A DNA stretch of 64,000 nucleotides from Ptiloglossa arizonensis (taxonomy: Eukaryota > Arthropoda > Insecta > Hymenoptera > Colletidae). Where the stretch lies: NCBI RefSeq assembly GCF_051014685.1, contig NW_027479756.1:1-64000 (forward strand), read 5' to 3'. Each line of letters begins with the position of its first letter. Position 1 is the stretch's first letter. A program made the position numbers and the translations under genes. Below are positions 36,539-48,585 of the stretch, in pieces. The notes under the pieces are model-generated. The model ran no database searches. It was not told where the DNA came from and saw only the letters and a list, made by a program, of their open reading frames with translations.

Positions 36539-38835
36539 AAGAAATGGTTGAGAAGGCAAAAAATTTTTCGCAATTCTGCTGCTCCAAAAGCTTAACCAGA
36601 ATGGTCCAGGGAGAAAATACACATACCGTTGTAATCGGGCGAGTTTCTACTTTCAGATGCAATAGGAATTTTGGGTTTGGTCAATCCGTTCGCGAGATAT
36701 GGGACTTTGAAGCCAAGAAATGGTTGAGAAGGCAAAAAATTTTTCGCAATTCTGCTGCTCCAAAAGCTTAACCAGAATGGTCTAAGGAGAAAATACACAT
36801 ACCGTTGTAATCGGGCGAGTTTCTACTTTCAGATGCAATAGGAATTTTGGGTTTGGTCAATCCGTTCGCGAGATATGGGACTTTGAAGGTAAGAAATGTT
36901 TGTGAAGACATTAAATTTTTCGCACTTCTGCTGCTCCAATCGCTTAACCAGAATGCCCTAGGGGAAAAATACGCATACCGTTGTAATCGGGCGAGTTTCT
37001 ACTTTCAGACGCAGCAGGAATTTTGGGTTTGGTCAATCCGTTCGCGAGATATGGGAGTTTGAAGCCAAGAAATGGTTGAGAAGGCAAAAAATTTTTCGCA
37101 ATTCTGCTGCTCCAAACGCTTAACCAGAATGCCCTAGGGAAAAAATACACATACCGTTGTAATCGAGCGAGTTTCTACTTTCAGTTATAATAGGAATTTT
37201 TGGGTTCGGTCAATCCGTTCGCGAGATATGGGAGTTTGAAGCCAAGAAATGGTTGAAGAGGCAAAAAATTTTTCGCAGTTCTGCTGCTCCAAACGCTTAA
37301 ACAGAATGGCCTAGGGAAAAAATACGCATACCGTTGTAATCGGGCGAGTTTCTACTTTCAGATGCAATAGGAATTTTTGGGTCTGGTCAATCCGTTCGCG
37401 AGATATGGGACTTTGAAGCTAAGAAATGGTTGACAAGACATCAAATTTTTCGCAATTCTGCTGCTCCAAACGCTTAACCAGAATGGCCTAGGGAAAAAAT
37501 TCACATACCGTTGTAATTGGGCGAGTTTCTACTTTCAGACGCAGCAGGAATTTTGGGTTTGGTCAATCCGTTCGCGAGATATGGGAGTTTGAAGCCAAGA
37601 AATGGTTGAGAAGGCAAAAAATTTTTCGCAGTTCTGCTGCTCCAAACGCTTAAACAGAATGGCCTAGGGAAAAAATACACATACCGTTGTAATCGGGCGA
37701 GTTTCTACTTTCAGATGCAATAGGAATTTTTGGGTTCGGTCAATCCGTTCGCGAGATATGGGACTTTGAAGCTAAGAAATGGTTGACAAGACAACAAATT
37801 TTTCGCACTTCTGCTGCTCCAATCGCTTAACCAGAATGCCCTAGGGGAAAAATACGCATACCCTTGTAATCGGGCGAGTTTCTACTTTCAGACGCAGCAG
37901 GAATTTTGGGTTTGGTCAATCCGTTCGCGAGATATGGGACTTTGAAGCTAAGAAATGGTTGAGGAGACAACAAATTTTTCGCAATTCTGCTGCTCCAAAC
38001 GCTTAACCAGAATGGGGTAGGGAAAAAATACACATACCGTTGTAATCGGGCGAGTTTCTACTTTCAGATGCAATAGGAATTTTTGGGTTAGGTCAATCCG
38101 TTCGCGAGATATGGGAGTTTGAAGCCAAGAAATGGTTGAGAAGGCAAAAAATTTTTCGCAATTCTGCTGCTTCAAACGCTTAACCAGAATGGCCTAGGGA
38201 AAAAATACACATACCGTTGTAATCGGGCGAGTTTCTACTTTCAGTTACAATAGGAATTTTTGGGTCTGGACAATCCGTTCGCGAGATATGGGACCTTGAA
38301 GCTAAGTAATGGTTGACAAGACAACAAATTTTTCGCAATTCTGCTGCTCCAAACGCTTAACCAGAATGGCCTAGGGGAAAAATACGCACACCCTTGTAAT
38401 CGGGCGAGTTTCTTCTTTCAGACGCAGCAGGAATTTTGGGTTTGGTCAATCCGTTCGCGAGATATGGGAGTTTGAAGCCAAGAAATGGTTGAGAAGGCAA
38501 AAAATTTTTCGCAATTCTGCTGCTCCAAACGCTTAACCAGAATGGCCTAGGGGAAAAATACGCACACCCTTGTAATCGGGCGAGTTTCTTCTTTCAGACG
38601 CAGCAGGAATTTTGGGTTTGGTCAATCCGTTCGCGAGATATGGGAGTTTGAAGCCAAGAAATGGTTGAGAAGGCAAAAAATTTTTCGCAATTCTGCTGCT
38701 TCAAACGCTTAACCAGAATGGCCTAGGGAAAAAATACGCATACCGTTGTAATCGGGCGAGTTTCTACTTTCAGATGCAATCGGAATTTTTGGTTATGTCA
38801 ATCCGTTCGCGAGATATGGGAGTTTGAAGCCAAGA
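36539..38835. repeat. Module L, full copy with an extra monomer
   Basis: Repeats the L order, with an internal single-monomer duplication at 38371-38722 and a lost G near 38791 (TTTTTGGTTATG against TTTTTGGGTTATG). These two indels explain the change of offset to the next L copy from 4594 bp at the left to 4419 bp at the right. Confidence 0.87.
38371..38722. repeat. Single-monomer tandem duplication
   Basis: CTAGGGGAAAAATACGCACA starts at 38371 and again at 38547, 176 bp apart. Both copies carry TTTCTTCTTTC and GGAATTTTGGG. The corresponding places in the other L copies (near 23178, 27064, 30777, 42963) have this monomer once only. Confidence 0.88.
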
Positions 38836-41132
38836 AATGGTTGAGAAGGCAAAAAATTTTTCGCAATTCTGCTGCTCCAAACGCTTAACCAGAATGGCCC
38901 AGGGAAAAAATACACATACCGTTGTAATCGGGCGAGTTTCTACTTTCAGACGCAGCAGGAATTTTTGGGTTTGGTCAATCAGTTCGCGAGATATGGGACT
39001 TTGAAGCTAAGAAATGGTTGAGAAGACAACAAATTTTTCGCAATTCTGCTGCTCCAAACTCTTAACCAGAATGCCCTAGGGAAAAAATACACATACCGTT
39101 GTAATTGAGCGAGTTTCTACTTTCAGTTACAATAGGAATTTTTGGGTTCGGTCAATCCGTTCGCGAGATATGGGACTTTGAAGCTAAGAAATGGTTGAGA
39201 AGACAACAAATTTTTCGCAATTCTGCGGCTCCAAACGCTTAACCAGAATGGCCTAGGGAAAAATTACGCACACCCTTGTAATCGGGCGTGTTTCTACTTT
39301 CAGACGCAGAAGGAATTTTTGGGTTTAGTCAATCCGTTCGCGAGATATGGGACTTTGAATCTAAGAAATGGTTGAGAAGAGAACAAATTTTTCGCAATTC
39401 TTCTGCTCCAAACGCTTAACCAGAATGGGCTAGGGAAAAAATTCACATACCGTTGTAATTGGGCGAGTTTCTACTTTCAGACGCAACAGGAATTTTTGGG
39501 TTAGGACAATCCGTTCGCGAGATATGGGAGTTTGAAGCCAAGAAATGGTTGTGAAGACAACAAATTTTTCGCACTTCTGCTGCTCCAATCGCTTAACCAG
39601 AATGCCCTAGGGGAAAAATACACATACCCTTGTAATCGGGCGAGTTTCTACTTTCAGATGCAATAGGAATTTTTGGGTTAGGTCAATCCGTTCGCGAGAT
39701 ATGGGAGTTTGAAGCCAAGAAATGGTTGAGAAGGCATAAAATTTTTCGCAATTCTGCTGCTCCAAACGCTTAACCAGAATGGCCTGGGGAAAAAATACGC
39801 ATACCGTTGTAATCGGGCGAGTTTCTACTTTCAGACGCAACAGGAATTTTTGGGTTAGGTCAATCCGTTCGCGAGATATGGGAGTTTGAAGCCAAGAAAT
39901 GGTTGAGAAGGCAAAAAATTTTTCGCAATTCTGCTGCTCCAAACGCTTAACCAGAATGCCTTAGGGAAAAAATACACATACCGTTGTAATCGAGCGAGTT
40001 TCTACTTTCAGTTACAATAGGAATTTTTGGGTTCGGTCAATCCGTTCGCGAGATATGGGACTTTGAAGCTAAGAAATGGTTGACAAGACAACAAATTTTT
40101 CGCACTTCTGCTGCTCCAATCGCTTAACCAGAATGCCCTAGGGGAAAAATACGCATACCCTTGTAATCGGGCGAGTTTCTACTTTCAGACGCAGCAGGAA
40201 TTTTTGGGTTTGGTCAATCCGTTCGCGAGATATGGGACTTTGAACCTAAGAAATGGTTGAGAAGGCAAAAAATTTTTCGCAATTCTGCTGCTTCAAACGC
40301 TTAACCAGAATGGCCTAGGGAAAAAATACGAATACCGTTGTAATCGGGCGAGTTTCTACTTTCAGATGCAATAGGAATTTTTGGGTTAGGTCAATCCGTT
40401 CGCGAGAAATGGGAGTTTGAAGCCAAGAAATGGTTGAGGAGGCAAAAAATTTTTTGCAATTCTGCTGCTCCAAACGCTTAACCAGAATGGCCCAGGGAAA
40501 AAAGACGCATACCGTTGTAACCGGGCGGGTTTCTACTTTCAGACACAACAGGAATTTTTGGGTTAAGTCACTCCGTTCGCGAGATATGGGAGTTTGAAGC
40601 CAAGAAATGGTTGAGAAGGCATAAAATTTTTCGCAATTCTGCTGCTCCAAACGCTTAACCAGAATGGCCTAGGGAAAAAATACATATACCGTTGTAATCG
40701 GGCGAGTTTCTACTTTCAGACGCAACAGGAATTTTTGGGTTAGGTCAATCCGTTCGCGAGATATGGGAGTTTGAAGCCAAGAAATCGTTGAGAAGCCATA
40801 AAATTTTTCGCATTTCTGCTGCTCCAAACGCTTAACCAGAATGCCCTAGGGAAAAAATACACATACCGTTGTAATCGAGCGAGTTTCTACTTTCAGTTAC
40901 AATAGGAATTTTTGGGTTCGGTCAATCCGTTCGCGAGATATGGGACTTTGAAGCTAAGAAATGGTTGACAAGACAACAAATTTTTCGCACTTCTGCTGCT
41001 CCAATCGCTTAACAAGAATGGCCTAGGGAAAAAATACGCACACTCTTGTAATCGGGCGATTTTCTACTTTCAGACGCAGAAGGAATTTTTGGGTTTTGTC
41101 AATCCGTTCGCGAGATATGGGACTTTGAATCT
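38836..41132. repeat. Module N, full copy
   Basis: Recurs at 19287-21347 and in part at 43261-44610 (4419-bp offset). It has the extra monomer with GAAGAGAAC and ATTCTTCTGC near 39380-39410 that is missing from the copy at 19287. The shared rare marker GGAAAAATTACGC at 39256 and 43675 ties it closest to the third copy. Private changes are CAATCAGTTCGCG near 38979 and CGCATTTCTGC near 40810. Confidence 0.87.
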
Positions 41133-43260
41133 AAGAAATGGTTGAGAAGGCAAAAAATTTTTCGCAATTCTGCTGCTCCAAAAGCTTAACCAGAATGGTC
41201 CAGGGAGAAAATACACATACCGTTGTAATCGGGCGAGTTTCTACTTTCAGATGCAATAGGAATTTTGGGTTTGGTCAATCCGTTCGCGAGATATGGGACT
41301 TTGAAGCCAAGAAATGGTTGAGAAGGCAAAAAATTTTTCGCAATTCTGCTGCTCCAAAAGCTTAACCAGAATGGTCTAAGGAGAAAATACACATACCGTT
41401 GTAATCGGGCGAGTTTCTACTTTCAGATGCAATAGGAATTTTGGGTTTGGTCAATCCGTTCGCGAGATATGGGACTTTGAAGGTAAGAAATGTTTGTGAA
41501 GACATTAAATTTTTCGCACTTCTGCTGCTCCAATCGCTTAACCAGAATGCCCTAGGGGAAAAATACGCATACCGTTGTAATCGGGCGAGTTTCTACTTTC
41601 AGACGCAGCAGGAATTTTGGGTTTGGTCAATCCGTTCGCGAGATATGGGAATTTGAAGCCAAGAAATGGTTGAGAAGGCAAAAAATTTTTCGCAATTCTG
41701 CTGCTCCAAACGCTTAACCAGAATGCCCTAGGGAAAAAATACACATACCGTTGTAATCGAGCGAGTTTCTACTTTCAGTTATAATAGGAATTTTTGGGTT
41801 CGGTCAATCCGTTCGCGAGATATGGGAGTTTGAAGCCAAGAAATGGTTGAAGAGGCAAAAAATTTTTCGCAGTTCTGCTGCTCCAAACGCTTAAACAGAA
41901 TGGCCTAGGGAAAAAATACGCATACCGTTGTAATCGGGCGAGTTTCTACTTTCAGATGCAATAGGAATTTTTGGGTCTGGTCAATCCGTTCGCGAGATAT
42001 GGGACTTTGAAGCTAAGAAATGGTTGACAAGACATCAAATTTTTCGCAATTCTGCTGCTCCAAACGCTTAACCAGAATGGCCTAGGGAAAAAATTCACAT
42101 ACCGTTGTAATTGGGCGAGTTTCTACTTTCAGACGCAGCAGGAATTTTGGGTTTGGTCAATCCGTTCGCGAGATATGGGAGTTTGAAGCCAAGAAATGGT
42201 TGAGAAGGCAAAAAATTTTTCGCAGTTCTGCTGCTCCAAACGCTTAAACAGAATGGCCTAGGGAAAAACTACACATACCGTTGTAATCGGGCGAGTTTCT
42301 ACTTTCAGATGCAATAGGAATTTTTGGGTTCGGTCAATCCGTTCGCGAGATATGGGACTTTGAAGCTAAGAAATGGTTGACAACACAACAAATTTTTCGC
42401 ACTTCTGCTGCTCCAATCGCTTAACCAGAATGCCCTAGGGGAAAAATACGCATACCCTTGTAATCGGGCGAGTTTCTACTTTCAGACGCAGCAGGAATTT
42501 TGGGTTTGGTCAATCCGTTCGCGAGATATGGGACTTTGAAGCTAAGAAATGGTTGAGGAGACAACAAATTTTTCGCAATTCTGCTGCTCCAAACGCTTAA
42601 CCAGAATGGGGTAGGGAAAAAATACACATACCGTTGTAATCGGGCGAGTTTCTACTTTCAGATGCAATAGGAATTTTTGGGTTAGGTCAATCCGTTCGCG
42701 AGATATGGGAGTTTGAAGCCAAGAAATGGTTGAGAAGGCAAAAAATTTTTCGCAATTCTGCTGCTTCAAACGCTTAACCAGAATGGCCTAGGGAAAAAAT
42801 ACACATACCGTTGTAATCGGGCGAGTTTCTACTTTCAGTTACAATAGGAATTTTTGGGTCTGGACAATCCGTTCGCGAGATATGGGACCTTGAAGCTAAG
42901 TAATGGTTGACAAGACAACAAATTTTTCGCAATTCTGCTGCTCCAAACGCTTAACCAGAATGGCCTAGGGGAAAAATACGCACACCCTTGTAATCGGGCG
43001 AGTTTCTTCTTTCAGACGCAGCAGGAATTTTGGGTTTGGTCAATCCGTTCGCGAGATATGGGAGTTTGAAGCCAAGAAATGGTTGAGAAGGCAAAAAATT
43101 TTTCGCAATTCTGCTGCTTCAAACGCTTAACCAGAATGGCCTAGGGAAAAAATACGCATACCGTTGTAATCGGGCGAGTTTCTACTTTCAGATGCAATCG
43201 GAATTTTTGGGTTATGTCAATCCGTTCGCGAGATATGGGAGTTTGAAGCCAAGAAATGGT
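41133..43260. repeat. Module L, full copy
   Basis: Repeats 21348-23475 at a 19785-bp offset and 36539 onward at 4594 bp. Private changes are GGGAATTTGAAG near 41648, GGGAAAAACTACAC near 42262 and GACAACACAAC near 42380. Confidence 0.88.
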
Positions 43261-44610
43261 TGAGAAGGCAAAAAATTTTTCGCAATTCTGCTGCTCCAAA
43301 CGCTTAACCAGAATGGCCCAGGGGAAAAATACACATACCGTTGTAATCGGGCGAGTTTCTACTTTCAGACGCAGCAGGAATTTTTGGGTTTGGTCAATCC
43401 GTTCGCGAGATATGGGACTTTGAAGCTAAGAAATGGTTGAGAAGACAACAAATTTTTCGCAATTCTGCTGCTCCAAACTCTTAACCAGAATGCCCTAGGG
43501 AAAAAATACACATACCGTTGTAATTGAGCAAGTTTCTACTTTCAGTTACAATAGGAATTTTTGGGTTCGGTCAATCCGTTCGCGAGATATGGGACTTTGA
43601 AGCTAAGAAATGGTTGAGAAGACAACAAATTTTTCGCAATTCTGCGGCTCCAAACGCTTAACCAGAATGGCCTAGGGAAAAATTACGCACACCCTTGTAA
43701 TCGGGCGTGTTTCTACTTTCAGACGCAGAAGGAATTTTTGGGTTTAGTCAATCCGTTCGCGAGATATGGGACTTTGAATCTAAGAAATGGTTGAGAAGAG
43801 AACAAATTTTTCGCAATTCTTCTGCTCCAAACGCTTAACCAGAATGGGCTAGGGAAAAAATTCACATACCGTTGTAATTGGGCGAGTTTCTACTTTCAGA
43901 CGCAACAGGAATTTTTGGGTTAGGACAATCCGTTCGCGAGATATGGGAGTTTGAAGCCAAGAAATGGTTGTGAAGACAACAAATTTTTCGCACTTCTGCT
44001 GCTCCAATCGCTTAACCAGAATGCCCTAGGGGAAAAATACACATACCCTTGTAATCGGGCGAGTTTCTACTTTCAGATGCAATAGGAATTTTTGGGTTAG
44101 GTCAATCCGTTCGCGAGATATGGGAGTTTGAAGCCAAGAAATGGTTGAGAAGGCATAAAATTTTTCGCAATTCTGCTGCTCCAAACGCTTAACCAGAATG
44201 GCCTGGGGAAAAAATACGCATACCGTTGTAATCGGGCGAGTTTCTACTTTCAGACGCAACAGGAATTTTTGGGTTAGGTCAATCCGTTCGCGAGATATGG
44301 GAGTTTGAAGCCAAGAAATGGTTGAGAAGGCAAAAAATTTTTCGCAATTCTGCTGCTCCAAACGCTTAACCAGAATGCCTTAGGGAAAAAATACACATAC
44401 CGTTGTAATCGAGCGAGTTTCTACTTTCAGTTACAATAGGAATTTTTGGGTTCGGTCAATCCGTTCGCGAGATATGGGACTTTGAAGCTAAGAAATGGTT
44501 GACAAGACAACAAATTTTTCGCACTTCTGCTGCTCCAATCGCTTAACCAGAATGCCCTAGGGGAAAAATACGCATACCCTTGTAATCGGGCGAGTTTCTA
44601 CTTTCAGACG
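43261..44610. repeat. Module N, truncated copy
   Basis: Matches 38842-40191 at a 4419-bp offset and stops where the monomer turns to GGAATTTTGGG and then GGGGTAGGG near 44733. It is the right-hand limit of the L/N/K region. A private change is TTGAGCAAG near 43525. Confidence 0.85.
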
Positions 44611-47600
44611 CAGCAGGAATTTTGGGTTTGGTCAATCCGTTCGCGAGATATGGGACTTTGAAGCTAAGAAATGGTTGAGAAGACAACAAATTTTTCGCAA
44701 TTCTGCTGCTCCAAACGCTTAACCAGAATGGGGTAGGGAAAAAATACACATACCGTTGTAATCGGGCGAGTTTCTACTTTCAGACGCAACAGGAATTTTT
44801 GGGTTAGGACAATCCGTTCGCGAGATATGGGAGTTTGAAGCCAAGAAATGGTTGAGAAGGCAAAAAATTTTTCGCAGTTCTGCTGCTCCAAACGCTTAAA
44901 CAGAATGGCCTAGGGAAAAAATACGCATACCGTTGTAATCAGGCGAGTTTCTACTTTCAGATGCAATCGGAATTTTTGGGTTATGTCAATCCGTTCGCGA
45001 GATATGGGACTTTGAAGCCAAGAAATGGTTGAGAAGGCAAAAAATTTTTCGCAATTCTGCTGCTCCAAACGCTTAAGCAGAATGGCCTAGGGAAAAAATA
45101 CACATACCCTTGTAATCGGGCGAGTTTCTACTTTCAGATGCAATAGGAATTTTTGGGTTAGGTCAATCCGTTCGCGAGATATGGGAGTTTGAAATCAAGA
45201 AATGGTTGAGAAGACAACAAATTTTTCGCAATTCTGCTGCTCCAAACGCTTAACCAGAATGGCCTAGGGGAAAAATACGCACACCCTTGTAATCGGGCGA
45301 GTTTCTACTTTCAGACGCAGCAGGAATTTTGGGTTTGGTCAATCCGTTCGCGAGATATGGGAGTTTGAAGCCAAGAAATGGTTGAGAAGGCAAAAAATTT
45401 TTCGCAATTCTGCTGCTTCAAACGCTTAACCAGAATGGCCTAGGGAAAAAATACGCATACCGTTGTAATCGGGCGAGTTTCTACTTTCAGATGCAATCGG
45501 AATTTTTGGGTTATGTCAATCCGTTCGCGAGATATGGGAGTTTGAAGCCAAGAAATGGTTGAGAAGGCAAAAAATTTTTCGCAATTCTGCTGCTCCAAAC
45601 GCTTAACCAGAATGGCCCAGGGAAAAAATACACATACCGTTGTAATCGGGCGAGTTTCTACTTTCAGACGCAGCAGGAATTTTTGGGTTTGGTCGATCCG
45701 TTCGCGAGATATGGGAGTTTGAAGCCAAGAAATGGTTGAGAAGGCAACAAATTTTTCGCATTTCTGCTGCTCCAAACGCTTAACCAGAATGGCCCAGGGA
45801 AAAAATACACATACCGTTGTAATCGGGCGAGTTTCTACTTTCAAATGCAATAGGAATTTTGGGTTTGGTCAATCCGTTCGCGAGATATGGGACTTTGAAG
45901 CTAAGAAATGGTTGTGAAGACAACAAATATTTCGCACCTCTGCTGCTCCAATCGCTTAACCAGAATGCCCTAGGGGAAAAATACGCATACCGTTGTAATC
46001 GGGCGAGTTTCTACTTTCAGACGCAGCAGGAATTTTGGGTTTGGTCAATCCGTTCGCGAGATATGGGAGTTTGAAGCCAAGAAATGGTTGAGAAGGCAAA
46101 AAATTTTTCGCAATTCTGCTGCTCCAAACGCTTAACCAGAATGGCCCAGGGAAAAAATACACATACCGTTGAAATCGAGCGAGGTTCTACTTTCAGATGC
46201 AATAGGCATTTTTGGGTTAGGTCAATCCGTTCGCGAGATATGGGAGTTTGAAGCCAAGAAATGGCTGAGAAGGCAAAAAATTTTTCGCAATTCTGCTGCT
46301 TCAAACGCTTAACCAGAATGGCCTAGGGAAAAAATACACATACCGTTGTAATCGGGCGGGTTTCTACTTTCAGTTACAATAGGAATTTTTGGGTCTGGTC
46401 AATCCGTTCGCGAGATATGGGACTTTGAAGCTAAGAAATGGTTGACAAGACAACAAATTTTTCGCACTTCTGCTGCTCCAATCGCTTAACGAGAATGGCC
46501 TAGGGGAAAAATACACATACCGTTGTAATCGGGCGAGTTTCTACTTTCAGACGCAGCAGGAATTTTGGGTTTGGTCAATCCGTTCGCGAGATCTGGGACT
46601 TTGAAGCTAAGAAATGGTTGAGAAGACAACAAATTTTTCGCAATTCTGCTGCTCCAAACGCTTAACCAGAATGGCCTAGGGAAAAAATACACATACCGTT
46701 GTAATCGGGCGAGTTTCTACTTTCAGATGCAATAGGAATTTTTGGGTTAGGTCAATCCGTTCGCGAGATATGGGAGTTTGAAGCCAAGAAATGGTTGAGA
46801 AAGCAACAAATTTTTCGCAATTCTGCTGCTCCAAACGCTTAACCAGAATGGGGTAGGGAAAAAATACACATACCCTTGTAATCGGGCGAGTTTCTACTTT
46901 CAGACGCAGAAGGAATTTTTGGGTTTGGTCAATCCGTTCGCGAGATATGGGACTTTGAATCTAAGAAATGGTTGAGAAGACAACAAATTTTTCGCATTTC
47001 TGCTGCTCCAAACGCTTAACCAGAATGGCCTAGGGAAAAAATACACATACCTTTGTAATCGGGCGAGCTTCTACTTTCAGATGCAATCGGAATTTTTGGG
47101 TTAGGTCAATCCGTTCGCGAGATATGGGAGTTTGAAGCCAAGAAATGGTAGAGAAGGCAAAAAATTGTTCACAATTCTGCTGCTCCAAACGCTTAACCAG
47201 AATGGCCTAGGGAAAAAATACACATACCGTTGTAATCGGGCGAGGTTCTACTTTCAGATTCAATAGGAATTTTTGGGTTATGTCAATCCGTTCGCGAGAT
47301 ATGGGAGTTTGAAGCTAAGAAATGGTTGACAAGACAACAAGTTTTTCGCACTTCTGCTGCTCCAATCGCTTAACCAGAATGGCCTAGGGGAAAAAAAACA
47401 CATACCGTTGTAATCGGGCGAGTTTCTACTTTCAGACGCAGCAGGAATTTTGGGTTTGGTCAATCCGTTCGCGAGATATGGGACATTGAAACTAAGAAAT
47501 GGTTGAGAAGACAACAAATTTTTCGCAATTCTGCTGCTCCAAACGCTTAACCACAATGGCCTAGGGAAAAAATACGCACACCCTTGTAATCGGGCGAGTT

Positions 47601-48585
47601 TCTACTTTCAGACGCACAAGGAATTTTTGGGTTTGGTCAATCCGTTCGCGAGATACGGGACTTTGAATCTAAGAAATGGTTGAGAAGACAACAAATTTTT
47701 CGCAATTCTGCTGCTCCAAACGCTTAACCAGAATGGCCCAGGGAAAAAATACGCATACCGTTGTAATCGGGCGAGTTTCTACTTTCACAAGCAACAGGAA
47801 TTTTTGGGTGTGGTCAATCCGTTCGCGAGATATGGGAGTTTGAAGCCAAGAAATGGTTGAGATGACATAAAATTTTTCGCAATTCTGCTGATCCAAACGC
47901 TTAACCAGAATGGCCTAGGGAAAAAATACACATACCGCTGTAGTCGGGCGAGTGTCTACTTTCAGATGCAATAGGAATTTTTGGATTAGGTCAATCCGTT
48001 CGCGAGATATGGGAGTTTGAAGCCAAGAAATGGTTGAGGAGGCAAAAAATTTTTCGCAATTCTGCTGCTCCAAACGCTTAACCAGAATGGTCTAGGGAAA
48101 AAATACACATACCGTTGTAATCGGTCGAGGTTCTACTTTGAGATGCAATAGGAATTTTTGGGTTAGGTCAATCCGTTCGCGAGATATGGGAGTTTGAAGC
48201 CAAGAAATGGTTGGGAAGGCAAAAAATTTTTCGCAATTCTGCTGCTTCAAACGCTTAACCAGAATGGCCTAGGGAAAAAATACACATACCATTGTAATCG
48301 GGCGAGTTTCTACTTTCAGTTACAATAGGAATTTTTGGGTCTGGTCAATCCGTTCGCGAGATATGGGACTTTGAAGCTAAGAAATGGTTGACAAGACAAC
48401 AAATTTTTCGCACTTCTGCTGCTCCAATCGCTTAACCAGAATGGCCTAGGGGAAAGACACATACCGTTGTAATCGGGCGAGTTTCTACTTTCAGATGCAA
48501 TAGGAATTTTTGGGTTAGGTCAATCCGTTCGCGAGATATGGGAGTTTGAAGCCAAGAAATGGTAGAAAAGGCAAAAAATTGTTCA
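44611..48585. repeat. Mixed-monomer zone (centre right)
   Basis: About 22 monomers without a long near-identical partner inside the window. A weaker relation links 46165-46850 to 55360-56040 (offset 9195 bp, shared GCAATAGGCATT and GGCTGAGAAGG) with several differences. Odd copies include AAAAAAAACACAT near 47393, a two-base deletion giving GGGGAAAGACACAT near 48451, and GAGATACGGG near 47650. No gene or foreign insertion is seen. The more frequent private changes suggest this stretch has been homogenised less recently than its flanks. Confidence 0.7.

Noticed and set aside
45440..45850. Possible hydrophobic small protein family encoded by repeated frames
   Set aside because: Apparent conservation of the peptide reflects DNA-level homogenisation. 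Indels and stops are not avoided across monomers, so no protein-level selection is visible.
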